Shown here: one piece after another, positions 1 to 6,071 of the stretch | Layout: each line of letters begins with the position of its first letter | How positions within the stretch are numbered: position 1 is the stretch's first letter | From: CAVPHV01 sp964465915 | GTDB taxonomy: Bacteria > Actinomycetota > Acidimicrobiia > Spongiisociales > UBA5794 | Assembly: GCA_964465915.1 (NCBI GenBank) | Contig: CAYXMJ010000063.1 | Span: forward strand, 1-14,786 | Reading direction: 5' to 3' | Length of the DNA: 14,786 bases | The notes under the pieces: model-generated | What the model saw: only the letters and a program-made list of their open reading frames with translations | Databases searched by the model: none | What the model was told of the DNA's origin: nothing | Translations under genes and position numbers: made by a program

Positions 1-1236
1 GACGGTCTCGTCGGGGTCACTCGCCGTCACGTCGACCGAGCCGGCGGTGCCCAGCAGAAGAACAAGGGGCCCGTTGCAGAATGCCTCGACCGGAAGGTCG
101 ACTGGTCCGCCCCCAAAGCTCTGCCCGGTGTTCGTGGCGCCGAACGTGTTCGGCTGCGCCGCCGCCCATGAGAAATCGCCGTACGTCGTGCCCGTACCCG
201 TCAACTGCAACGAATGCCCGATCGGGGTACCACCCGGCTCCGAGACTCCGATGTCGGTCGAGGTCAGCCCGTCGGCCGGACCGCCTGCCGCAGTGAACGA
301 ACCCTCATAGCTCAAGAACTGGACCACCGAACCGGCATCGTCGACGAGAGCCACGCCGTCGGGACTGCCGTTCTGCAAGCCGTTGCTCGGATACTCCTCG
401 AAGACCACGCCAAACCCGCCGCCCAGATCGGGAATCGACGCTGGCAGCGGCGTAATGATCGTTCCGCCGTACACGGCCCCATTGCTGCCGTTGTAGCGAA
501 CCAAGCTCCACCCGGACAGGTCCGTCCCCGCCGGACCCGCCACCTCGATCGCCTCACCGACGTCGGTGCTCGCATTGTCGTAATGAATCTCGTTGATGAA
601 CACAGGTACGACTGGTCCGCCCCCAAAGCTCTGCCCGGTGTTCGTGGCGCCGAACGTGTTCGGCTGCGCCGCCGCCCATGAGAAATCGCCGTACGTCGTG
701 CCCGTACCCGTCAACTGCAACGAATGCCCGATCGGGGTACCACCCGGCTCCGAGACTCCGATGTCGGTCGAGGTCAGCCCGTCGGCCGGACCGCCTGCCG
801 CAGTGAACGAACCCTCATAGCTCAAGAACTGGACCACCGAACCGGCATCGTCGACGAGAGCCACGCCGTCGGGACTGCCGTTCTGCAAGCCGTTGCTCGG
901 ATACTCCTCGAAGACCACGCCAAACCCGCCGCCCAGATCGGGAATCGACGCTGGCAGCGGCGTAATGATCGTTCCGCCGTACACGGCCCCATTGCTGCCG
1001 TTGTAGCGAACCAAGCTCCACCCGGACAGGTCCGTCCCCGCCGGACCCGCCACCTCGATCGCCTCACCGACGTCGGTGCTCGCATTGTCGTAATGAATCT
1101 CGTTGATGAACACAGTGGAGGCCGCGCCGTCCACCGCGCTCGCCGAGCCGATGGGCATCACCACCAGAACCGATGCGAGAAGCGCAACCACCATCAGGGC
1201 GCGCAGCGAGCGTTTGCGTGTCACAGAAGTCGACAT
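1..1236 (-). CDS. Secreted protein with two tandem lamin-tail (LTD) domains, 3' end beyond window
   Basis: The frame is open from an ATG at 1236 to base 1 (412 codons, no stop), so only the N-terminal part is present. Residues 1-35 form a Sec signal peptide: an arginine/lysine-rich start, a hydrophobic core (ALMVVALLASVLVV) and an ASA-type cleavage site. Two identical 170-residue units begin at VFINEIHYDN (about residues 42 and 212). They show the usual LTD hallmarks INEIHYDN, GTDLSGWSL, IPDLGGGFGVV and FLSYEGSF. After the second unit the chain enters a region with VDVTASDPDE, similar to Ig/cadherin-like repeats. This order is common in large secreted actinobacterial and marine proteins, several of them ExeM/NucH-type extracellular nucleases, but no nuclease domain is visible here. 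The ribosome binding site AAGGGG (1244-1249) fixes the start. The protein probably acts outside the cell; its enzymatic role is unknown. Confidence 0.85.
   Translation of the reverse strand, partial: MSTSVTRKRSLRALMVVALLASVLVVMPIGSASAVDGAASTVFINEIHYDNASTDVGEAIEVAGPAGTDLSGWSLVRYNGSNGAVYGGTIITPLPASIPDLGGGFGVVFEEYPSNGLQNGSPDGVALVDDAGSVVQFLSYEGSFTAAGGPADGLTSTDIGVSEPGGTPIGHSLQLTGTGTTYGDFSWAAAQPNTFGATNTGQSFGGGPVVPVFINEIHYDNASTDVGEAIEVAGPAGTDLSGWSLVRYNGSNGAVYGGTIITPLPASIPDLGGGFGVVFEEYPSNGLQNGSPDGVALVDDAGSVVQFLSYEGSFTAAGGPADGLTSTDIGVSEPGGTPIGHSLQLTGTGTTYGDFSWAAAQPNTFGATNTGQSFGGGPVDLPVEAFCNGPLVLLLGTAGSVDVTASDPDETV
99..1115. repeat. Perfect 510-bp in-frame tandem duplication inside the LTD gene
   Basis: Bases 99-605 and 609-1115 are identical by eye over all 507 positions, with a period of 510 bp (exactly 170 codons). 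Identity breaks only at the junctions: GG TA CG at 606-610 against TGGAG after 1115, and the 5' side before base 99. Each unit encodes one whole LTD domain, so the copy number could change without breaking the frame. The lack of any synonymous difference means a very recent duplication, gene conversion, or an assembly effect. Confidence 0.95.
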
Positions 1237-1584
1237 TCCGGAACCCCTTCGTTCCTCGGCTTGGATGGCACGGTGACCATCATCCTTTTCTACAAAGCCG
1301 CACCCGGTGACTCGGGCAGGAACACAAGCGTGAACCCCAAACGCCCATCTCCGTCACCGGAGACGTTTCCCCATCTACCCGAATCGTAGTCACTTCGGCT
1401 CCCGGCTGCGCCACTGAGCGTCACCTCGCGAAACCGCACGTAGTAGGGAGAGAGGTGGACCCGCTCCAGGGCCGATCCCGCCAAAACCCTGGTCCCCGGC
1501 CCTGGCTCAGATGACCTTTGGCTCTGGGTCTGATCCTGATCAATCGGGAAGGATGGGCGGGTACACCCCAAATGAGGAGAAACG
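1237..1584. other. Divergent intergenic region between the LTD gene and the DUF1876-like gene
   Basis: About 350 bp with no convincing gene. On the minus strand a TACGAT hexamer (1383-1388) fits a -10 box for the LTD gene and would give a leader of about 140 nt. That leader would contain a small hairpin, TCTCCG-TCAC-CGGAGA (1348-1363). Near the plus-strand gene lie a short inverted repeat, TGATC-CT-GATCA, at about 1529-1540, and a strong Shine-Dalgarno GAGGAG (1574-1579). The plus-strand promoter could not be placed. Confidence 0.4.
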
Positions 1585-1818
1585 ATGACGACGATCCCGG
1601 TCACGATCAACGTCGCGAGGTCAGACTCCGGCATCGAAGCCACTGCGGTCATGGAGATGGGGAAGAAGACGATCGAGGTCGACGCCCACGCTCCCTCGCG
1701 TCGCGCCAATGACGATGTCGGGACGAGTCTTGCGATTGCGCGGGCGCTGCGAGCGCTCGAAGTTGAGGTGATGCACTGGGTCCACGAGCACATCGACCGC
1801 TACGTCGCAAACGAGTAG
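1585..1818 (+). CDS. Small DUF1876-like (Rv2632c-like) protein
   Basis: A 77-residue protein. The first half has an alternating beta pattern (TIPVTINV, GIEATAVMEM, KKTIEVDAHA). The second half is a helix (SLAIARALRALEVEVMHWVHEHI). The segment GTSLAIARALRAL resembles the GDELAIARALSDL block of the DUF1876 family, whose model is M. tuberculosis Rv2632c, with a dsRBD-like fold. The family is common in actinomycetes, often as short single-domain proteins, and has no settled function. The start is supported by GAGGAG five bases before the ATG. The assignment rests on the C-terminal helix and the length; the middle part is divergent. A 10-bp palindrome, AGTTCGAACT (1817-1826), begins at the stop codon and has no known role. 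Confidence 0.7.
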   Translation: MTTIPVTINVARSDSGIEATAVMEMGKKTIEVDAHAPSRRANDDVGTSLAIARALRALEVEVMHWVHEHIDRYVANE

Positions 1819-1837
1819 TTCGAACTCCCCGCCCCCC

Positions 1838-1843
1838 TAGGGT
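1838..1843 (+). promoter_or_regulatory. -10 hexamer TAGGGT for a leaderless GTG start
   Basis: TAGGGT ends seven bases before the GTG at 1851. No Shine-Dalgarno lies between them, so transcription should begin at or next to the start codon. The same TAGGGTT block stands before the GTG at 4725. No clear -35 box is seen. Confidence 0.5.
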
Positions 1844-1850
1844 TGCTCCG

Positions 1851-3590
1851 GTGTCAGCCTTCTGCCGCCCTGACAAACTCACCTGGATTCTCCTCGCCGT
1901 CGCCCTGATCGGCGGGGCCCTGGCCGCGGTTGCCGCTCCCGCCACCGCCGCGGGCACCACTCACTATGTCGACCCGGCAGGGTCCGACGGCGCACCGGGG
2001 ACGAAGGCCGCACCGTGGAAGACCCTGCAGCATGCCGTCGACAACGTCGCCCCCGCCGACACCATCGTGGTCAACCCGGGCACCTACGCGGGAATGCGCA
2101 TCGAACAATCGGGCGACCCGAGGGCAATGATCACCCTCACCGCAGCCGCCCGTGGGACGGTCGTGATCGATCGACCAGGACCCAACAACGTCCATGGATC
2201 AAACCTCGAGATCGAGACGTGGGAAGGGGACGGGACCGTCCACCACTGGGTGATCAGGAACATCGAAGTGCGGGACGCGCCCAACGCCGGGATCGATGTG
2301 CGCGGAACTCCAACCAATCACTCGCACCACATCATCATCCGCAACGCCAAAGTCCACCACAATGGGGTGGCCACGTCCAAAACCGGCATCTTCTTCGCAT
2401 TTGTCGACCACGCCACTGTCACCGGGTCAAAGAGCCACCACAACGGCGAGCACGGCATCTACCTGTCCAACAGCGGTGACCACTTCACCGTCCAACGCAA
2501 CCGACTGCATCACAACGAACGGTGCGGCCTCCACATCAATGGTGACCTCTCCCAGGGTGGTGACGGTGTCATCTCCGACGGAAAGATCGATGCCAATCGG
2601 ATCGAGGCGAACGGCGCCGAAGGATGCTCTGGGATCAACCTCGATGGCGTCACCGACACCACCATCAGCAACAACGTCATCGTCGAGAACCACGCCACCG
2701 GCATTGCCGTCTTCCAACAAGACGGAGCGGTGTGCTCCCGGGACATCTCCATCGTCAACAACACGATCGTGCAGGCCGCCGATGGCCGTTGGGTGATCAC
2801 CGTGGGCGCAGGCGGGTGTCGCGACCTGGCGATTCTCAACAATGTGCTGCTCACCCGGCATCCATGGCGCGGGGCGATCGAACTCCCCAGCCCAACCATT
2901 GCCGGCCTCCACAGTGATTACAACATCGTCGCCGACCGCTTCAGCACTGACGACGGCAACACCAGCATCTCGCTGATCCAATGGAGATCGATCACCGGTC
3001 AAGACACTCACTCCCATGTTGCCGCCATCAAATCGGTCTTCGCCGCCGGCACCTTCCGCCATCTCGCCGACGGCCCTGCAGAGGACGCCGGCACGAAGGT
3101 GGCATTGGCTCGGGATCACGATAATGTCGCCCGCCCTGCTGGAGCCGCCCACGACATCGGCGCTTACGAGACGCCGTTGTGCCGTGGCCGCAAGGCCACC
3201 ATCGTCGGCACCAGGGCCGGCGACACTCTGGTGGGTTCGGGGCGCCGGGACGTCATCGCCGGCCTCGGTGGTCACGATGACCTCCGCGGATTCGGTGGCA
3301 ACGACTTCATCTGTGCTGGCAAAGGCGACGACTACGTCGCCGGCAACAAGGGCGCCGACCACGTCCGGGGTAACGGCGGCACCGACACGATCCTCGGCGG
3401 AGACCGAGCCGACGTCCTCTACGGCGGCAACGGGCGAGATGTCCTCTCGGGGGGCGGCGGCGCCGACCGACTCTGGGGCGAGACCGGCGACGACACCTTG
3501 CGCGGCGGGCCGGGCAAAGACACCCTAGATGGCGGGGCCGGTGACGACCGCTGCTTCGCAGGCGAAACGACAATCGCATGCGAGGGGTGA
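1851..3590 (+). CDS. Secreted right-handed parallel beta-helix protein with C-terminal RTX repeats
   Basis: A 579-residue protein. Residues 12-34 form a signal peptide (LTWILLAVALIGGALAAVA, then an ATAAG cleavage region). Residues about 38-100 match the DUF1565/Pel9-like opening of beta-helix proteins: HYVDPAGSDGAPG, PWKTLQHAV, ADTIVVNPGTY. The helix body runs to about residue 430, with repeated N-x-I/V ladders (ISNNVIVENHATGIAV, ISIVNNTIVQ, AILNNVLL) typical of polysaccharide-binding or lyase folds. From about residue 445 to 575 come GGxGxDxL-type RTX nonapeptides (GGNGRDVLSGGGGADRLWG), which bind calcium and help folding after secretion, closed by a CFAG...CEG cysteine pair. A polysaccharide lyase or adhesin role is possible, but no catalytic residues could be assigned. 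The start is a GTG with no Shine-Dalgarno. It converges with the coiled-coil operon, 20 bp away. Confidence 0.88.
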   Translation: MSAFCRPDKLTWILLAVALIGGALAAVAAPATAAGTTHYVDPAGSDGAPGTKAAPWKTLQHAVDNVAPADTIVVNPGTYAGMRIEQSGDPRAMITLTAAARGTVVIDRPGPNNVHGSNLEIETWEGDGTVHHWVIRNIEVRDAPNAGIDVRGTPTNHSHHIIIRNAKVHHNGVATSKTGIFFAFVDHATVTGSKSHHNGEHGIYLSNSGDHFTVQRNRLHHNERCGLHINGDLSQGGDGVISDGKIDANRIEANGAEGCSGINLDGVTDTTISNNVIVENHATGIAVFQQDGAVCSRDISIVNNTIVQAADGRWVITVGAGGCRDLAILNNVLLTRHPWRGAIELPSPTIAGLHSDYNIVADRFSTDDGNTSISLIQWRSITGQDTHSHVAAIKSVFAAGTFRHLADGPAEDAGTKVALARDHDNVARPAGAAHDIGAYETPLCRGRKATIVGTRAGDTLVGSGRRDVIAGLGGHDDLRGFGGNDFICAGKGDDYVAGNKGADHVRGNGGTDTILGGDRADVLYGGNGRDVLSGGGGADRLWGETGDDTLRGGPGKDTLDGGAGDDRCFAGETTIACEG

Positions 3591-3610
3591 CGGCGCCAGG
3601 CCAAACCGCC

Positions 3611-3928
3611 TCAGCTCGGACGCGAAGGCCGCAGCGCCGCCATCTCGGCGGCTACCGATTGGGCTCGGTCCCCAAGGTGGGGCAAATTCGCCGAGCGACG
3701 CCGGTAGCCGGTGCTCTGCTGATCCTGAATTGCGTTGCGTCGAATGCGCAGCACGTCAACCTGGCGCTTGGCGTCGAGGACCGCGCCGAGAGCGACGTCC
3801 GTCGCATTGGCGATGACCTCCGCCGCTGGTTCGACGTCTGGGGATCCGGCGCCGTCCGCACGCTCACCGCCGAGAGCCTGTGGCTTGGTTGCGCCAGGAC
3901 CCGGCAACGACGTTCCGCCAGAAGTCAT
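3611..3928 (-). CDS. Small hypothetical helical protein, coupled to the coiled-coil gene
   Basis: A 105-residue protein of no family I recognise. The first 30 residues are rich in Gly and Pro. From about residue 34 onward it is helical and charged (AEVIANATDVALGAVLDAKRQVDVLRIRR, then LGDRAQSVAAEMAALRP). Its ATG overlaps the TGA of the upstream coiled-coil gene in an ATGA, a classic arrangement for translational coupling, and the second half looks like a natural protein. Against it: the N-terminus is low in complexity and there is no independent homology. If real, it is the second gene of a two-gene operon and could be a partner of the coiled-coil protein. Confidence 0.5.
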   Translation of the reverse strand: MTSGGTSLPGPGATKPQALGGERADGAGSPDVEPAAEVIANATDVALGAVLDAKRQVDVLRIRRNAIQDQQSTGYRRRSANLPHLGDRAQSVAAEMAALRPSRPS

Positions 3929-4578
3929 CCGAGGTCGATTCCGCGCTCGAGGTCGCCGGCGGCTTCGGCAATGCCGACTGCATCGAGGCCGGCAACCGGC
4001 TCAACGACATGCAGAGCCGGAGGGGCCGGCGGAACCTCGATGCCGTGATCGGCAGACGGGTGCAGGAACCGCTCGGGCTGAGCTGCGGGCGGTGCCACCG
4101 GAGCCGGATTGAGTGGTGCCTCAGGCGCCGCGGGTGCGATCGACTTCTGATGGGCTTTCAGCAACGGCTTGAGGTCGGACCGCAGCTCATTGAGGGCGGG
4201 CAGTTGCTTGTCGAGTATGGCGTGGATCGCTTCGGCCCTTGTCCTGGTCTCCGCGGCGTCGGCGATCGCCTGGACACGAATCTCCTCTGCCGCGGCTCGC
4301 GCCTTCTGCAGCAGATCTTCCGCCAGCGTCTCGGTCCTGATTCGGTTCCGCTCTGCCTCATCGCGGGTCTCAGCAGCAAACGCTTCGGCCTGCACGCGGA
4401 GCTCGTCACACTCAGTGTGGGCCGCTCGCAGCATCTCTTCGCGGGTTCGCTTGGCCTCTTCGAGGTTGGACCGCACCGTTGCCGCCGCGGCCTCAGCTTC
4501 GGCCACGATGTGTTCCATCTGCTGATCAATCGACGACAGCTCGTGATCGGCTTCTGCACCGCCGGCTTCGTTCCACAT
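3925..4578 (-). CDS. Coiled-coil protein (DivIVA- or AtpF-like helix), function unknown
   Basis: A 217-residue protein from the ATG at 4578; an ATG two codons upstream (4584) is possible. The AGGAAGG ribosome site lies about eight bases before 4578 and only two before 4584, so 4578 is preferred. Residues about 10-140 are one long Ala/Glu/Arg-rich helix (EAEAAAATVRSNLEEAKRT, DEAERNRIRTETLAEDLLQ) with heptad-like spacing, as in DivIVA-type, ATP synthase b-like and other actinobacterial scaffold proteins. The last 75 residues are Pro/Ala-rich and disordered. There is no signal peptide or membrane helix. A cytoplasmic scaffold role is likely but not proven. Its stop overlaps the next gene's start. 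Confidence 0.72.
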   Translation of the reverse strand: MWNEAGGAEADHELSSIDQQMEHIVAEAEAAAATVRSNLEEAKRTREEMLRAAHTECDELRVQAEAFAAETRDEAERNRIRTETLAEDLLQKARAAAEEIRVQAIADAAETRTRAEAIHAILDKQLPALNELRSDLKPLLKAHQKSIAPAAPEAPLNPAPVAPPAAQPERFLHPSADHGIEVPPAPPALHVVEPVAGLDAVGIAEAAGDLERGIDLG

Positions 4579-4712
4579 GAGCATTCCCTTCCTGGAGGTT
4601 TGGGGGGTTCAGGGTCGATGTCTCTCTCTACTGGAATCGGCGTTTGGGGAAGGCTGCTGGAGAACGGTCCTGGTCCGGGCGAACGCACTAGTCACCTTGG
4701 CAGCGCCCCCGG

Positions 4713-4718
4713 TAGGGT
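4713..4718 (+). promoter_or_regulatory. -10 hexamer TAGGGT for a leaderless GTG start
   Basis: TAGGGT, then six bases, then GTG at 4725. The expected transcription start falls on the G of the start codon. No Shine-Dalgarno is present. This is the tightest example of the leaderless arrangement in the window. Confidence 0.6.
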
Positions 4719-4724
4719 TCTATC

Positions 4725-5225
4725 GTGGACGTGACGATCAGAGCGGCGACGGACAATGATCTGCCCCGCCTCACCGACATCTACAACCACTACATCGACG
4801 GCTCCCATGTGTCGTTTGATGTCGACCCGTGGACGCTCGAACGCCGCCAGGAGTGGTTCGCCAAGTACGCACCCACCGGTCGCCATCGGGTCCTCGTCCT
4901 GGAGACCACAGACGGGGTCGTCGGCGCCGCGTGGAGCAGTCCGTTCCGCCCCAAATCGGCCTACGACACTTCGGTGGAAACGACGATCGTGCTCGACCCT
5001 GCAGTCATTGGCCGAGGACTGGGGAGACGACTCCTAACCGCCCTCCTCGACGAGTTGGCCACCGAGGATGTGCACCGCGCCTACGCAATCGTTGCGCTTC
5101 CCAACGACGCCTCGATCACCCTCCACCACCGCCTCGGCTACCGCACCGTCGGAGTCCAACATGAGGTGGGCAGGATGTACGGCACCTACTGGGACACCGA
5201 GTTGCTCGAAAGGCCCTTCCCCTAG
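4725..5225 (+). CDS. GNAT N-acetyltransferase, phosphinothricin acetyltransferase (PAT/MnaT)-like
   Basis: A 166-residue protein, close to the usual length of the PAT/MnaT family. These cytoplasmic enzymes move an acetyl group from acetyl-CoA to the amine of phosphinothricin, methionine sulfone or related amino acids. Family hallmarks are present in order: IRAATDNDLPRLTDIYNHYI near the N-terminus, VSFDVDPWT, AYDTSVETTIVLDP, the acetyl-CoA loop VIGRGLGRRLLTALL (G-x-G-x-G region, about residues 90-105), ALPNDASITLHHRLGY, and the final YGTYWDTELLERPF. The true substrate cannot be read from sequence; many members detoxify amino-acid analogues. Start GTG 4725 fits a leaderless mRNA. The stop lies about 10 bp before the next promoter-like hexamer. 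Confidence 0.9.
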   Translation: MDVTIRAATDNDLPRLTDIYNHYIDGSHVSFDVDPWTLERRQEWFAKYAPTGRHRVLVLETTDGVVGAAWSSPFRPKSAYDTSVETTIVLDPAVIGRGLGRRLLTALLDELATEDVHRAYAIVALPNDASITLHHRLGYRTVGVQHEVGRMYGTYWDTELLERPFP

Positions 5226-5234
5226 AAGACCGCT

Positions 5235-5240
5235 TATGGT
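5235..5240 (+). promoter_or_regulatory. Possible -10 hexamer TATGGT for the lipoprotein/MFS operon
   Basis: TATGGT lies just after the GNAT stop (5225). Transcription starting about base 5247 would give a leader of about 94 nt before the lipoprotein ATG at 5341, which has its own strong Shine-Dalgarno. No -35 box was found. Readthrough from the GNAT gene is an alternative. Confidence 0.35.
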
Positions 5241-5340
5241 CCCTTTATGTGCGACCTGGTACCTACTACGGAGCACGACCCGCCAACCACGCCCAAGTAC
5301 CCTCACGCCCGTCCGGCAACGATCGATACCGAGGAGGACC

Positions 5341-6066
5341 ATGACCGCCGCAACGCCGCGACTCGTCGTCGCTATCTTGGCGCTGCTGCTCTTCGGCGCG
5401 GCCTGTTCCGAAGGAACGACCGGGACCACGCTGGCCCCCGACGTGGACACGATCCTGACTGCCTCTGCTGAGGTGATGGGCGACATCGACTACGTGCGGT
5501 TCACCATCGAACGGGGTGGCGCTCCCATCTACATCGACCCTGCCGACGCCCTCGCCTTCGAGGATGCCGAGGGGCGATTCCAGGGGCCGAGTTCGGCAGA
5601 TGCCATCGTGCACATCAAGGTCTCCGGGCTCACGGCCGAGATCGGTGCGGTCGCGATTGACGGTGACACCTGGCTCTCGAATCCCATCACGGGAACCTGG
5701 GAACCAGCGCCCGCCGGCTACAACCTCGACCCCGCCACGCTCTTTGACCCAGATGAGGGATGGCGTCCCCTGCTGGCCAACGGCCTCATCGATGTGGACT
5801 TGGTCGGTCTGGAGGATCGCGACGCGGGGGAGCTCTATCACGTACGTGGCACCGCCGATCGTGAACGCATCGCAACCATCACGGCCGGTCTGGTCGACGA
5901 CCAAGACGTCGTCCTCGATATCTGGATCGATCCGACCACCGGCTATGTGCGGGAAGCCGAGTTCATCACCATTTACCGAGGCGAAGAGACCACCTGGCGG
6001 CTGACGTTCTCCGAGTTCGGCGAACCGATCGAGGTCAATGTCCCTGATCTCGGCGGCGAAGGCTGA
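5341..6066 (+). CDS. LppX/LprA/LprF/LprG-family lipoprotein
   Basis: A 241-residue protein starting after GAGGAGG (5331-5337). The N-terminus is a lipoprotein signal: RLVVAILALLLFGAAC, with the lipidated cysteine at residue 22 (lipobox GAAC, slightly off the LxGC norm). The rest, about residues 35-238, follows the LppX_LprAFG pattern: LTASAEVMGDIDYVRFTIE, IGAVAIDGDTWLSN, FDPDEGWRPLLANGL, LYHVRGTADRERI, VVLDIWIDPTTGYVREAEF, WRLTFSEFGEPIEVNVP. In mycobacteria this fold is a half-barrel with a lipid-binding pocket, and LprG carries triacylated glycolipids or triacylglycerol to the outer layer. The gene lies five bases before the MFS gene, as lprG precedes p55 in M. tuberculosis. A lipid-carrier role here is a strong inference from family and context, not from visible pocket residues. 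Confidence 0.85.
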   Translation: MTAATPRLVVAILALLLFGAACSEGTTGTTLAPDVDTILTASAEVMGDIDYVRFTIERGGAPIYIDPADALAFEDAEGRFQGPSSADAIVHIKVSGLTAEIGAVAIDGDTWLSNPITGTWEPAPAGYNLDPATLFDPDEGWRPLLANGLIDVDLVGLEDRDAGELYHVRGTADRERIATITAGLVDDQDVVLDIWIDPTTGYVREAEFITIYRGEETTWRLTFSEFGEPIEVNVPDLGGEG

Positions 6067-6071
6067 ACCCA

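Noticed and set aside
1290..1793. Long minus-strand open frame (167 codons) opposite the DUF1876-like gene and in the intergenic region
   Set aside because: It lies over the real plus-strand gene for much of its length, has no ribosome site, and its Ser-rich first half is not protein-like. The last 50 codons (RFREVTLSG, GFTLVFLPES) look oddly natural, so a decayed fragment cannot be excluded, but there is no family match.
1817..1826. 10-bp palindrome AGTTCGAACT at the DUF1876-like stop codon
   Set aside because: A single short palindrome is expected by chance in this length. It overlaps the upstream promoter region only loosely.
2427..3362. A 311-codon minus-strand frame inside the beta-helix/RTX gene
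   Set aside because: It is the mirror of a GC-rich coding sequence (Val/Asp/Gly-rich) and lacks a start signal. The plus-strand protein has clear domains.
5247..5471. ATG at the expected transcription start after TATGGT (MCDLVPTTEHDP...)
   Set aside because: It fits a leaderless start by position, but the peptide becomes Arg-rich and overlaps the lipoprotein gene in another frame. A short leader peptide is possible but unsupported.
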